64,000 nucleotides of DNA from Citromicrobium bathyomarinum (GCF_021021475.1 NZ_JAINWL010000004.1:186001-250000); one strand, 5' to 3'. Numbered from the stretch's first letter, positions 30,688-39,374 are shown. Notes: generated from the letters alone by a model not told the origin. Numbers and translations: made by a program.

Positions 30688-31127
30688 GCACAAGTGGTTG
30701 GCCGCGCTATGCGGTCCCGGCGGTTCTGATCGCGGGCTGGACCGGCGCATTGTTCCTCCCGGTTGCGACCACCGATCACATAAACGAAAATCAGACCTTT
30801 GCGGGTTGGATTGTGCTGTTCCTCGGCACGCTTTTCGGCTGGATGCCCCTCCAGTTCGCAGCGTATGCCAATCCCGTGTTTCTGCTCGCTCTGGCCTATA
30901 GTGCTTGGCGCGGCGAAGAGGCCGGGCGGCGGATTTTACGGATCAGTGCGGTGCTGCTTGCGCTGGGTATCGTCAGCGCGTTGTTCTGGCGCAATGTTCC
31001 GGACGATTCAGGCATGAACGAGATCATGACCTATCATACCGGATATTATGTGTGGCTGGGTGTGATGGCTGGCGCAGTTGGCTGGCTCTGGTTCATGGCC
31101 CGAAAATCACCGACACACACCGCCTAA
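30684..31127 (+). CDS. small integral membrane protein of the pho locus
   Basis: Not a named family I recognise. The 147-residue product has about four hydrophobic segments (roughly residues 10-25, 35-65, 75-95 and 115-140). It starts with a GTG that overlaps the phoB stop (GTGA), so it is probably translated together with phoB and may be a phosphate-locus accessory protein; that is inference from position only. It overlaps the convergent extensin-like gene by 21 bases. Confidence 0.75.
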   Translation: MSTSGWPRYAVPAVLIAGWTGALFLPVATTDHINENQTFAGWIVLFLGTLFGWMPLQFAAYANPVFLLALAYSAWRGEEAGRRILRISAVLLALGIVSALFWRNVPDDSGMNEIMTYHTGYYVWLGVMAGAVGWLWFMARKSPTHTA

Positions 31128-31871
31128 CCCGCGCGCCGCCTGATCGAGGTGGAAGTGGTCGCGATGCGCTTCATTGTACTCGGGTGAGAGGACGGTGCCG
31201 AAGGCTCGGCATGCCCCATCGCGCACTGCGCGCAGGAAGCGGGCCTTGTCGCCCTCCCCCTGCCAGTCGTTGACCACCGCGATCCGGGTACCGTCCGCCA
31301 GCACGAAGCCCGCGATGTCGATCGCGTTGGCGGTGGCATGCTCGCTCCACGGGCCTTCGTCGCGTCCGTACATCCGCCGACAGCTGAAGCTGCCGAAATG
31401 CTCGATCTGCGCAACTTCCTGACCGAAGATGTCTCGCGCGGCGGGCTGCACGGCATCACGCCGCCAGATTTCCAGCGCGGCGGCAGTCGCGCAGGTCGTG
31501 TCGGGCCGCTTGCCAGCGTAGGGGAATTCGTCAAGCCGTGTGCGGCTGGTGCGAAGGCATGGCGCCTCGCCCAGCGGCTCCAGCGCGGTGAAGGCAACCT
31601 CGCTGCGCTCCAGCACCGCGCGGCATTGCGCCGGGTCGTCCCGCAGCGCCGCAATCTTGGAGCGGGTCGCCCAGCCCGGCTCGTCGCGCAGGTCGAGCGG
31701 GGCCCACGGATTGCTGCCCGGATTCTCGGCCAGCCACGCCCGCCCGCCGACGAACAGCGCCAGCAGTACGAGGATTGCGAGCACGCGCCGGTCGGTCCCG
31801 AGGCTGGCGAGCGGCCTCAGCACGCGGACGACGCCGCGCGGCCATCGGGAATGTCGCTTGCCCTCGCTCAT
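31107..31871 (-). CDS. extensin-like C-terminal domain protein
   Basis: A 254-residue protein with one N-terminal membrane anchor (about 29-43) and an extensin-like domain: four to five cysteines, WSEHATANAIDIAGFVL and HRDHFHLD. SEHxxANAxDI is the family signature and resembles the metal site of D-Ala-D-Ala carboxypeptidase-like folds, so a cell-wall or polysaccharide hydrolase is plausible, in the periplasm. ATG at 31871 follows the dnaE2 stop by three bases; a TTG at 31877 would overlap it. Likely co-transcribed with dnaE2 although it has no obvious repair role. Confidence 0.82.
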   Translation of the reverse strand: MSEGKRHSRWPRGVVRVLRPLASLGTDRRVLAILVLLALFVGGRAWLAENPGSNPWAPLDLRDEPGWATRSKIAALRDDPAQCRAVLERSEVAFTALEPLGEAPCLRTSRTRLDEFPYAGKRPDTTCATAAALEIWRRDAVQPAARDIFGQEVAQIEHFGSFSCRRMYGRDEGPWSEHATANAIDIAGFVLADGTRIAVVNDWQGEGDKARFLRAVRDGACRAFGTVLSPEYNEAHRDHFHLDQAARGLGGVCR

Positions 31872-31873
31872 CC

Positions 31874-34800
31874 TCAATGAAAGTCGCGCGACTTGGGAAT
31901 GATCCGGACATTGCGGGGATGGCCGCCGGTGCCGGGCAATTCGTCGATCAGATCGCGCGGCCGAATTGGGGGGTAGATCTCGTTTTCAGTGCCCTCATCG
32001 CGCAGGTTGTCGCGCGGATTGATCTTCCCTGACGGCAGCGGGCTGTTCACATGGTCGGCGCGCGCCAGCTGGTATTGCAGCGCATCGTCGGACAGGCGCG
32101 CGAGCATGTGCGTCGCGTCGGTCATGTGGTGGGCGATGACGTGGATCACCTCCTCATCGTACTCCACCCGCCCGCGCACCTCCATAAGCCGCGCGCCCAT
32201 CACCACCTTGCGCTGTTTTTCCTTGAGATCGGGCCACACGACCAGGTTCACCACCCCCGTCTCGTCCTCCAGCGTGATGAAGCACACGCCCTTTGCGCTG
32301 CCCGGTCGCTGGCGGATCAACACCACTCCCGCGACCTGGACCATGGAGCGGAACTTGCGCTCGCGCAGGTCGCACGCACGCACGAAGCCACGCTCGGCCA
32401 GATCGGCGCGCAGGAAGGCCATCGGGTGTGCCTTCAGGCTGAGCCGGGTGGTCTGGTAATCGGCGACGACCTCTTCGCTGAGCGGCATCACGGGCAGCGC
32501 AGTCCGGGCCTTTTCCGCCCCCTCCTCACGCTCTGCCGCCGCGCGGAACAGCGGTAGGTCGGGTGCGGCGATCAGGCTGCGCGCGTCCCACAGAGCCTGC
32601 CGGCGCGGCAGGTCGAGCGACTGGAAGGCATCGGCGCTGGCGAGCCGTTCGACATGCGAGGGAGCAAGCCCTGCGCGATCGCGTAGCTCTGCCACATCAC
32701 GATAAGGGCCGTTTTCGATCCGTTCCGCCACCAGCTTGGCCGCGACATGCTCAGGGAAACCGTCGATCTGACGCAGGCCGAGACGCAGGGCCATGGGTCC
32801 CTTATCCTCCCCGGCACGGGGAGGAATGTCCTCCAACGTACAATCCCAGTCCGACCCATTCACATCCGCCGGCAGCACCGCGACCCCATGCCCCGCCGCA
32901 TCGCGCACGATCTGTGCGGGCGCGTAGAAGCCCATCGGCTGCGAATTGAGCAGCGCGCAGGCGAAGGCCGCCGGATAGTGGCACTTGAGCCAGCTGGAGA
33001 CGTAGACGAGGTGCGCGAAGCTGGCCGCATGGCTCTCCGGGAAGCCGTATTCCCCGAAACCCTTGATCTGGTCGAAGCAGCGCTGGGAGAAGTCGGGGTC
33101 GTAGCCGCGCTCGATCATCCTCCCGACCATCATTTCCTCGTGCGCGTGCACCATTCCCCGGCTGCGGAAGGTGGCCATCGCCCGGCGCAGGCGGTTGGCC
33201 TCTGCCGGAGAGAACTTGGCCGCATCGATGGCGATCTTCATCGCCTGCTCCTGAAAGATCGGCACCCCGAAAGTGCGCCCAAGGATCGAGGACAATTCGT
33301 CAGGCGGTCCATGCTCGGGCGCGGGCGCAGGAAGCTGGAAATCGGTCTTTCCCGCGTGCGCCAATCGCCGCTGCTTGAGATAGGGGTGGACCATATCGCC
33401 CTGGATCGGGCCGGGGCGCACGATTGCGACCTGCACCACCAGATCGTAGAATTTGCGCGGTTGCAGGCGCGGCAGCATGTTCATCTGTGCCCTGCTCTCG
33501 ACCTGGAATACGCCGAGCGAGTCCCCCTTGCACAGCATGTCGTAAACCGCAGGATCCTCCTGCGGGATGGTGGCGAGGGTCAGTGGCCGCTCGTAATGGT
33601 CCTCCAGCAGATCGAGGCCCTTGCGAATGCAGGTCAGCATCCCGAGCGCGAGCACGTCGACCTTGAAGATGCCAAGATCGTCAATGTCGTCCTTGTCCCA
33701 TTCGATGAAACTGCGATCGGCCATTGCGCCATTACCGATCGGCACGGTCTCGGTCAGCAACCCATCGGTGAGGATGAAACCGCCCACATGCTGGGATAGA
33801 TGTCGCGGCATTCCAATCATTTGACTGGTGAGCGTGAGAACGCGCCTCAAGTGCGGATCGGTGATATCCATGCCCGTTTCCGTGACGTGATCCTCGCCGA
33901 TCTCGCGCCCCCAGCCACCCCACACGGTCCGCGCGAGCGACGCGGTTACGTCTTCCGACAGGCCCATCGCCTTGCCCACCTCGCGGATCGCCATGCGCGG
34001 GCGATAGTGAATGACGGTGGCGCACAAGCCGGCGCGATCCCGTCCATACTCCTTGTAAATGTGCTGGATGACTTCCTCACGCCGCTCATGCTCGAAATCG
34101 ACATCGATATCGGGTGGCTCACTGCGCTCTTCGGAAAGAAACCGGTCGAACAGCAACTGGTGCTCGGCGGGATCGACGCTGGTGATGCCAAGGCAGAAGC
34201 AAACGGCGGAATTGGCCGCGCTGCCGCGCCCCTGGCACAGGATCGGGGGCGCCTGGCTACGCGCGAAATCGACGATTTCCTTGATGGTGAGGAAATAGGG
34301 GGCGAGATCGAGCTTGCCGATCAGCTCCAGCTCATACTCAAGCGTGGTTTTAACTTTGGCAGGTATCACGTTGGAATAACGCCAATTTGCACCCTCCCAG
34401 GTCTGCTGTTCCAGATATTGCTGCGGGGTCATGCCGTCGGGATAAGCCCGCTTCGGGTACTCGTACTTCAGATCTTCAAGGCTGAAGGTGCAGGCATCCG
34501 CGATATCGCGTGACGCCATGATGGCATGGGGCCAGCGCGCGAACAGGCGGATCATTTCTTCGGGCGATTTGAGGTGCCGCTCGGCATTGGCGTGGAGCAG
34601 GTGGCCGGCGGCCTCCACGGTCGTCTTGTGGCGGATTGCCGTCATGACGTCATTGAGCGGGCGGCGCTCGGCCGCGTGGTAATGCACATCATTGGTGGCG
34701 AGCAGCAACAAGCCGTGCTCGCGCGCCATCGCGCCCAACCGATCGATCCGCGCGATATCGTCGCCGCGATAGAGATAGGCGGCGGCAAGGTGGCGCAGCG

Positions 34801-35446
34801 TCGGCAACTGCGCGGTCAGGTGCGCAAGGAGCCGGGGGAATGGCGCGGTCAGTTCGACCTTGTCGTTACCCCGGACCTGATCCGGGCTAACGCTTCCCTT
34901 CTGCAGCTCCGAAGAAGGATGACGAAAGGGGATCACATTGCTGGGCACCGCAATCGTGAACCGTGCACCGAGATCGTCCGGCGGTAGCAGGATCAGTTGC
35001 ACATCCTCAGCATGGTCGGCGAGCATCGCGAGGTCGATCTCGCACACACCCTTCTCCTGCCACTTTCCCGAAAGCGTCTGCATCCGGCCCTGGCTGATCA
35101 GACGACACAGGCACCCGTAAGCCGCGCGATCCTTCGGGTAGGCGAGAAAGGCGAGGCCTTCGACCGTCTCGATCCGGCAACCGATCACGGGCCGCAGCTT
35201 TAGCGTCTTCGCCTCGGTGTGAATACGGACCACACCAGCCATCGTATTGGCATCGGCAATTCCGAGCGCGTCATAGCCAAGCATTCGCGCGGCGGTAACG
35301 AGGTCGACCGCGTCCGAACTGCCGCGCAGGAAGCTGAAGCACGAGACGAGACCCAGCTCGACGAAGGGCGCGCGGGGTGGCGGATCGACGCCATCCGGGT
35401 CGATCTCTATCCGGCGCTTGTCGGGGGTGAGTGGTGCGTCGGGCAT
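31874..35446 (-). CDS. dnaE2: error-prone DNA polymerase III alpha subunit DnaE2
   Basis: C-family translesion polymerase of the SOS mutasome, working with ImuA and ImuB. The 1190 residues exceed the usual 1020-1100. An N-terminal PHP domain with the degenerate SCFSFLRGSSDAVDLV block is followed by the polymerase core (DIDVDF near residue 446, which carries catalytic aspartates), then helix-hairpin-helix and OB-fold parts (RPGSAKGVCFITLEDE). Residues about 174-195 are encoded by a palindromic-repeat-like stretch (34862-34925), an apparent in-frame insertion within the PHP region. It lies downstream of udgX with 125 bases between, containing a REP pair, and has no LexA box of its own. Confidence 0.95.
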   Translation of the reverse strand: MPDAPLTPDKRRIEIDPDGVDPPPRAPFVELGLVSCFSFLRGSSDAVDLVTAARMLGYDALGIADANTMAGVVRIHTEAKTLKLRPVIGCRIETVEGLAFLAYPKDRAAYGCLCRLISQGRMQTLSGKWQEKGVCEIDLAMLADHAEDVQLILLPPDDLGARFTIAVPSNVIPFRHPSSELQKGSVSPDQVRGNDKVELTAPFPRLLAHLTAQLPTLRHLAAAYLYRGDDIARIDRLGAMAREHGLLLLATNDVHYHAAERRPLNDVMTAIRHKTTVEAAGHLLHANAERHLKSPEEMIRLFARWPHAIMASRDIADACTFSLEDLKYEYPKRAYPDGMTPQQYLEQQTWEGANWRYSNVIPAKVKTTLEYELELIGKLDLAPYFLTIKEIVDFARSQAPPILCQGRGSAANSAVCFCLGITSVDPAEHQLLFDRFLSEERSEPPDIDVDFEHERREEVIQHIYKEYGRDRAGLCATVIHYRPRMAIREVGKAMGLSEDVTASLARTVWGGWGREIGEDHVTETGMDITDPHLRRVLTLTSQMIGMPRHLSQHVGGFILTDGLLTETVPIGNGAMADRSFIEWDKDDIDDLGIFKVDVLALGMLTCIRKGLDLLEDHYERPLTLATIPQEDPAVYDMLCKGDSLGVFQVESRAQMNMLPRLQPRKFYDLVVQVAIVRPGPIQGDMVHPYLKQRRLAHAGKTDFQLPAPAPEHGPPDELSSILGRTFGVPIFQEQAMKIAIDAAKFSPAEANRLRRAMATFRSRGMVHAHEEMMVGRMIERGYDPDFSQRCFDQIKGFGEYGFPESHAASFAHLVYVSSWLKCHYPAAFACALLNSQPMGFYAPAQIVRDAAGHGVAVLPADVNGSDWDCTLEDIPPRAGEDKGPMALRLGLRQIDGFPEHVAAKLVAERIENGPYRDVAELRDRAGLAPSHVERLASADAFQSLDLPRRQALWDARSLIAAPDLPLFRAAAEREEGAEKARTALPVMPLSEEVVADYQTTRLSLKAHPMAFLRADLAERGFVRACDLRERKFRSMVQVAGVVLIRQRPGSAKGVCFITLEDETGVVNLVVWPDLKEKQRKVVMGARLMEVRGRVEYDEEVIHVIAHHMTDATHMLARLSDDALQYQLARADHVNSPLPSGKINPRDNLRDEGTENEIYPPIRPRDLIDELPGTGGHPRNVRIIPKSRDFH
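34862..34925. repeat. palindromic repeat inside dnaE2
   Basis: Contains CCCGGACCTGATCCGGG, an imperfect palindrome recalling a dispersed sphingomonad/caulobacter repeat, followed by a short inverted GAAGAAGGATGACG end. It stays open in the dnaE2 frame, encoding PSSELQKGSVSPDQVRG. Confidence 0.6.
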
Positions 35447-35469
35447 GGGTGGATTGTCCTGCCCTCCCC

Positions 35470-35555
35470 GTCATTCGCGCGAAGGCCGGAATCCAGCTTT
35501 TCTCGGCGCACCGACCTGCAAAAGAAGCTGGACCCACGCCTTCGCGGGGGTGACG
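35470..35555. repeat. REP-like inverted pair between dnaE2 and udgX
   Basis: Two 30-base arms (35470-35499 and 35526-35555), starting GTCATTCGCGCGAAGG and its inverted relative, match at about 22 positions around a 26-base loop. This is typical of REP/BIME elements. The transcript here could fold into a long hairpin. Confidence 0.75.
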
Positions 35556-35571
35556 AGAAAAATGGAATGGC

Positions 35572-37005
35572 TCACTGCTCGACCAATTCCGCCAACCGCG
35601 CGCGTACTGCAGCAAGATCGGCATCGAACAACGCGGCCTGCTTCTCGCGCGCCTCGCCATCGAGGCGCAGGAGGTAGGAAGGATGAGAGGTGACCCACAG
35701 CTCGCTGCCGTCCTCAAGCGGGATGGCCTGCCCGCGAACCTTGGAAATGCTGACGGTCTTGCCCAGCATCCCGCGTGCTGCGCTGGCACCCATGGCCAGC
35801 ACCAGCTTGGGCTTCACCATTTCGCGCTCGCCCTCGATCCACCAGCGGCAGGTGTCGATCTCCTTGGCAGTGGGCGACTGGTGCAGCCGCCGCTTGCCGC
35901 GCATCGTGAACTTGAAGTGCTTGACCGCATTGGTGACGTAAGCCGCACTGCGGTTGATCCCCGCGCGTTCCAGATGCACGTCGAGCAGTTGTCCGGCAGG
36001 GCCGACGAATGGCCGCCCTTCCTGATCCTCGTGATCGCCCGGCTGTTCGCCGACGATCATCAGGGCCGCATCGCCCGGCCCCTCACCCATTACCGCGCGG
36101 TTATCGAGGCAACCGATCGGACACTTGCGACACGCCTGAATGGCCTCGCCGATCGCCTCCAGGCTTTCGGGACGTACGCCGTCATCGCGCTCTCCTGCCG
36201 CCACCATTTCGCTTTCCCGCTGCTGCGCACCTGCGATCAGCTCGGGGATGAGAGCGGCCTCGGGCAGATTCTTCCAGTACTTGCGCGGCATCTCGGAGAG
36301 CATCGCGCCCACCTTCAGCCGCGCGGGATTGAAGATCGACGCGTAGTAGGTGCGCCACAGGTCCTCGACCGGGTCGCCGTGCGGCGCGTCGGTCTTCTGC
36401 GCGGGCGGGCCTTCGCGCATGGTCTCGCCATCCCAGTGCAGCGTGCCCTGCGGCGTCAGGATCGACCAGCGCATGCTCGCGAACCGGCGCCGGAAGAAGC
36501 CCGCATTGGTCCGCAGGATGTGATGCTCGGGCTCGAACCAGGCGACGTAATGCTCGCCATCCTCTGCTTCGACCTGTCGGAAGCGGACGAAGGCGTGCAT
36601 CTTGTGGCTGTCGCGCCGGACGTTCTTGTCGAGTTCCTCGACGCGGCCGACATCCGGATCGGCCTTGTCCTCCATGATCCGCGGATTGCGCTGGAGCCGC
36701 CAGAGCAGGCGATAGAGCAGCGCGAAACGCGCCGGATCGCGGTGCAGCGCGGCATTGCTCGCGAGGCTCAGGTAGCGCTTGCTCGCGCGGACCGGAGGGG
36801 CATCGGCGGGCGGCTCTGGCAGGCGCATGCCGCCGCTCGAAAAGAGATCGTCGGTCCCGCCCGGCTCGACCCACGCGATCTTGCCGGGCGGAATATCGCA
36901 TTGAATCAGCGCCCGCGCGCGTTCGCGCCAGAAAGCGAAGTCGTCGCTGCGCGGCAGCTGGACGGTGTAATGCGCGTGGGGTTTGACGTGCTGGAGCGCG
37001 GTCAC
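35572..37005 (-). CDS. udgX: DUF4130-UdgX fusion uracil-DNA glycosylase
   Basis: A 477-residue two-part DNA-repair protein. The N-terminal half (about 1-270) resembles the TIGR03915/DUF4130 domain of DNA-metabolism proteins; the C-terminal half is a UdgX-type uracil-DNA glycosylase with iron-sulphur-type cysteines C292, C295, C299 and C386, motif A GEQPGDHEDQ (319-328), the loop GKRRLHQSP with H375 and motif HPSYLLR (441-447). In mycobacterial UdgX the matching histidine makes a covalent bond to the excised site; KRRLH predicts the same here. GTG start with GGAG about ten bases upstream. Downstream of the radical-SAM gene, which usually pairs with it. Confidence 0.92.
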   Translation of the reverse strand: MTALQHVKPHAHYTVQLPRSDDFAFWRERARALIQCDIPPGKIAWVEPGGTDDLFSSGGMRLPEPPADAPPVRASKRYLSLASNAALHRDPARFALLYRLLWRLQRNPRIMEDKADPDVGRVEELDKNVRRDSHKMHAFVRFRQVEAEDGEHYVAWFEPEHHILRTNAGFFRRRFASMRWSILTPQGTLHWDGETMREGPPAQKTDAPHGDPVEDLWRTYYASIFNPARLKVGAMLSEMPRKYWKNLPEAALIPELIAGAQQRESEMVAAGERDDGVRPESLEAIGEAIQACRKCPIGCLDNRAVMGEGPGDAALMIVGEQPGDHEDQEGRPFVGPAGQLLDVHLERAGINRSAAYVTNAVKHFKFTMRGKRRLHQSPTAKEIDTCRWWIEGEREMVKPKLVLAMGASAARGMLGKTVSISKVRGQAIPLEDGSELWVTSHPSYLLRLDGEAREKQAALFDADLAAVRARLAELVEQ

Positions 37006-37023
37006 GACGCATGCTCCAAGCCC

Positions 37024-37108
37024 TCACCCCCGCGCAGGCGGGGGTCCAGATAAGAGTGGTAGCACGAACCGGCGGTGTTAGCTGGGCCCCTGCTTTCGCA
37101 GGGGTGAC
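37024..37108. repeat. REP-like inverted pair between udgX and the radical-SAM gene
   Basis: Arms 37024-37049 (TCACCCCCGCGCAGGCGGGG onward) and 37082-37108 (ending GCAGGGGTGAC) are inverted relatives with the same CCCC-CGC-AGG core as the 35470 element. They fill most of the 115-base gap. Confidence 0.7.
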
Positions 37109-37120
37109 GGGAAATGATGG

Positions 37121-38359
37121 TCATGCCGCAAACAGCTCCAGCTGCTCGGTCTTGGGTGCGAGCAGCGTGCGCAGGTCCGCGCGGTCGGTCAGCATCGTCG
37201 GGCGCCAGTCCACGGTGCAGATGAAGGGCCGCACCTTGGTCAGCGACACGGTCAGCCGCGCCACATCGTCGAGCCGCAAGGTCCGGTGCCGACGGGAGGC
37301 GAGGATGCGGTGCACCGCTTTCACCCCCAGTCCCGGCACGCGCAGCAAATCCTCGCGGCTCGCGCGGTTGACGTCGACCGGAAAGCGTTCGCGGAATTTC
37401 AGCGCCCAGGCGAGCTTGGGATCGATGTCGAGTGGCAGGTTTCCGTCGGCCTCGGCCGCCTGCATGATCTCCTGCGGGCGGTAATCGTAGAACCGCATCA
37501 GCCAGTCGGACTGGTAGAGGCGGTGTTCGCGGATCAGCGGCGGGCGCTTCAAGGGTAGCACGGCGGAGGCATCGGGGATCGGCGAGAAGGCGCTGTAATA
37601 GACGCGGCGCAGGCCGAAACTGTCGTACAGCCGGCTCGCCCGGCCCACGATATCCGCATCGCTCGCCGCGTCGGCACCGACGATCATCTGGGTCGACTGG
37701 CCCGCGGGCGCAAAGCGCGGCGCGTGCTTGAACCGCTTCTTCGCATCCTTCGCTTCGACGATATCGCTACTGGTCTTGCCCAGTGCGCCCTCGATCTGGC
37801 GCGCATTCTTGTCCGGCGCGAGGCGCGTCAGCCCCGCATCGGTCGGCAGTTCGACATTGATCGAGACGCGATCGGCGTAAAACCCCGCGCGGTGAATGAT
37901 CTCGGGGTCCGCCTCGGGGATCGTCTTCAGATGGATATAGCCCCGGAAATCGTGCTCCTCGCGCAGGATGCGCGCGGCCTCCACGATCATCTCCATCGTG
38001 TGGTCGGAGCTCTTGATGATGCCCGAGGAGAGGAACAGCCCCTCGATATAATTGCGGCGATAGAAACTCAGCGTCAGGTCCGCGACCTCCTGCGGTGTGA
38101 AGCGCGCGCGCTGCACATTGGAACTCTTGCGATTTATGCAATAGTGGCAATCGAAGATGCAGTGATTGGTCAGCAGGATTTTCAGCAGCGAGATACACCG
38201 GCCATCGGGCGCGTAGGCATGGCAGATACCCATCCCCTCGGTCGAGCCGATTCCCCCGCTTTTGCTGTTGCGCTTGGCCGTGCCGGACGAGGCGCATGAC
38301 GCATCATACTTGGCCGCATCGGCGAGAATCTTCAGCCTGTCGAGGATCGGAGAGCTCAT
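37121..38359 (-). CDS. radical-SAM DNA modification/repair protein (TIGR03916-like)
   Basis: A 412-residue protein with the CxxxCxxC iron-sulphur motif at C67, C71 and C74 (NHCIFDCHYC), so it generates a 5'-deoxyadenosyl radical. Residues about 340-375 carry a helix-hairpin-helix (LLRVPGLGVKAVHRIL) that binds DNA. This family is a known partner of DUF4130-UdgX proteins, presumably in repair of modified bases; the chemistry is undetermined. A LexA box sits three bases before the ATG (38359) and overlaps the ribosome-binding site. It heads a likely SOS operon with udgX, dnaE2 and the extensin gene. Confidence 0.92.
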   Translation of the reverse strand: MSSPILDRLKILADAAKYDASCASSGTAKRNSKSGGIGSTEGMGICHAYAPDGRCISLLKILLTNHCIFDCHYCINRKSSNVQRARFTPQEVADLTLSFYRRNYIEGLFLSSGIIKSSDHTMEMIVEAARILREEHDFRGYIHLKTIPEADPEIIHRAGFYADRVSINVELPTDAGLTRLAPDKNARQIEGALGKTSSDIVEAKDAKKRFKHAPRFAPAGQSTQMIVGADAASDADIVGRASRLYDSFGLRRVYYSAFSPIPDASAVLPLKRPPLIREHRLYQSDWLMRFYDYRPQEIMQAAEADGNLPLDIDPKLAWALKFRERFPVDVNRASREDLLRVPGLGVKAVHRILASRRHRTLRLDDVARLTVSLTKVRPFICTVDWRPTMLTDRADLRTLLAPKTEQLELFAA

Positions 38360-38361
38360 AT

Positions 38362-38376
38362 GTTCTTTATATGTTC
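38362..38376. promoter_or_regulatory. LexA box of the radical-SAM/udgX/dnaE2 genes
   Basis: GTTC-TTTATAT-GTTC fits the alphaproteobacterial LexA site GTTC-N7-GTTC. It lies immediately upstream of the minus-strand ATG and covers the ribosome-binding region. It may also affect the divergent carbonic anhydrase gene 217 bases away. Confidence 0.85.
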
Positions 38377-38456
38377 ACTTTACCTTCCTGCCTAGCCCTC
38401 TTGTAAGATCGCCTCTTTCATGCATATAGTGCAACCGCGGGACCGGGCCCCTCTGG

Positions 38457-38471
38457 CGCGTCAATGACGCG
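38457..38471. repeat. 15-base palindrome upstream of the alpha-carbonic anhydrase gene
   Basis: CGCGTCAATGACGCG is a perfect palindrome around one centre base, about 120 bases before the gene. A GGGCTG/CAGCCC hairpin (38498-38514) follows. Either could be an operator; no regulator is assigned. Confidence 0.45.
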
Positions 38472-38593
38472 TGATGTCGGACCGCATCATTAGTCGAAGG
38501 GCTGCACCAGCCCTCTGGATGAAGATGCGCGTGCGACCGGGGAAAGCGATCTTTCCGATTACTCCATCGCACGCACAAGGGATGGAGAATGAC

Positions 38594-39325
38594 GTGAAAA
38601 GTTTCGTTCTTGGTTTCACCGCAATTTCAATGATGACCGCCACTGCCGTGACTGCCCAGTCGCTCGACTGGCGCTATACCGACGGCACCGCGTCCGAACA
38701 CTGGGCCAAGGCCAATGCCAGCTATGCTGCGTGCGATGCGGGCAAGATGCAAAGCCCGATAGATCTCAACCAGGCCAATGCGATCGGCGATATCGAACTT
38801 TCGACGAATTACGGCCCGGCAAAGGCCAAGCTCAGCCTGGGCCAGCACAAGGTGCAGATCGATGCTGCAGCAGGCCAGGGCATGGTTTCGGGCGACCGCC
38901 AGTTCACCCTGATTCAGGTGCACTTCCACACCCCCTCTGAGCATGCGATCGACGGCAAGCGCTATCCGCTGGTGGCCCACTTCGTCCACGCGACGGATGA
39001 CGGCACGCTGGGTGTTCTGGGCGTGATGTTCGAGGAAGGCGAGGCCAATCCCGGGCTGCAGGCAATCATCGACGCGCTGCCGCAGGGCAACAAGGCGAGC
39101 TTCGACATAGACCTGGCCGAGATGGTGCCCGAGGAGCTGCAGGTCTATCGCTACATGGGGTCGCTAACCACGCCGCCGTGCAGCGAAAACGTCAACTGGC
39201 ATGTCGTCGAGGAGGTGCTGGAGGCAAGCCCGGCGCAGATCGCGGTCATGGAGCAGGCGCTCGGCATGAGCGCGCGTTCGATCCAGCCCGCCAACAACCG
39301 GTTGATTGTTGCTCCCGCAGACTGA
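38594..39325 (+). CDS. periplasmic alpha-class carbonic anhydrase
   Basis: Interconverts CO2 and bicarbonate. The 243-residue protein has a signal peptide (cut near TAQ, about 22) and the alpha-class core: zinc histidines H110, H112 and H129 (QVHFHTPSEH, VAHFVH), and SLTTPPCSEN with the gatekeeper threonine. C47 and the cysteine of PPCSEN probably form the usual disulfide. I choose the GTG at 38594 because GGAG sits six bases upstream; an ATG at 38582 adds four residues. It is the first of three plus-strand genes that separate udgX/dnaE2 from imuA/imuB. Confidence 0.92.
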   Translation: MKSFVLGFTAISMMTATAVTAQSLDWRYTDGTASEHWAKANASYAACDAGKMQSPIDLNQANAIGDIELSTNYGPAKAKLSLGQHKVQIDAAAGQGMVSGDRQFTLIQVHFHTPSEHAIDGKRYPLVAHFVHATDDGTLGVLGVMFEEGEANPGLQAIIDALPQGNKASFDIDLAEMVPEELQVYRYMGSLTTPPCSENVNWHVVEEVLEASPAQIAVMEQALGMSARSIQPANNRLIVAPAD

Positions 39326-39344
39326 CCGCCCATGACAACCGATG

Positions 39345-39374
39345 GGTGCCGGCCCCCTGAGCGGGGTCGGCACC
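39345..39374 (+). terminator. hairpin after the carbonic anhydrase gene
   Basis: A 12-base stem (39345-39356 with 39363-39374, one G-T pair) closes a 6-base loop. No U-run follows, so it may act as a Rho-dependent stop or mRNA stabiliser. Confidence 0.5.

Noticed and set aside
35447-35571. LexA box for dnaE2
   Set aside because: No GTTC-N7-GTTC seen here; only the REP pair.
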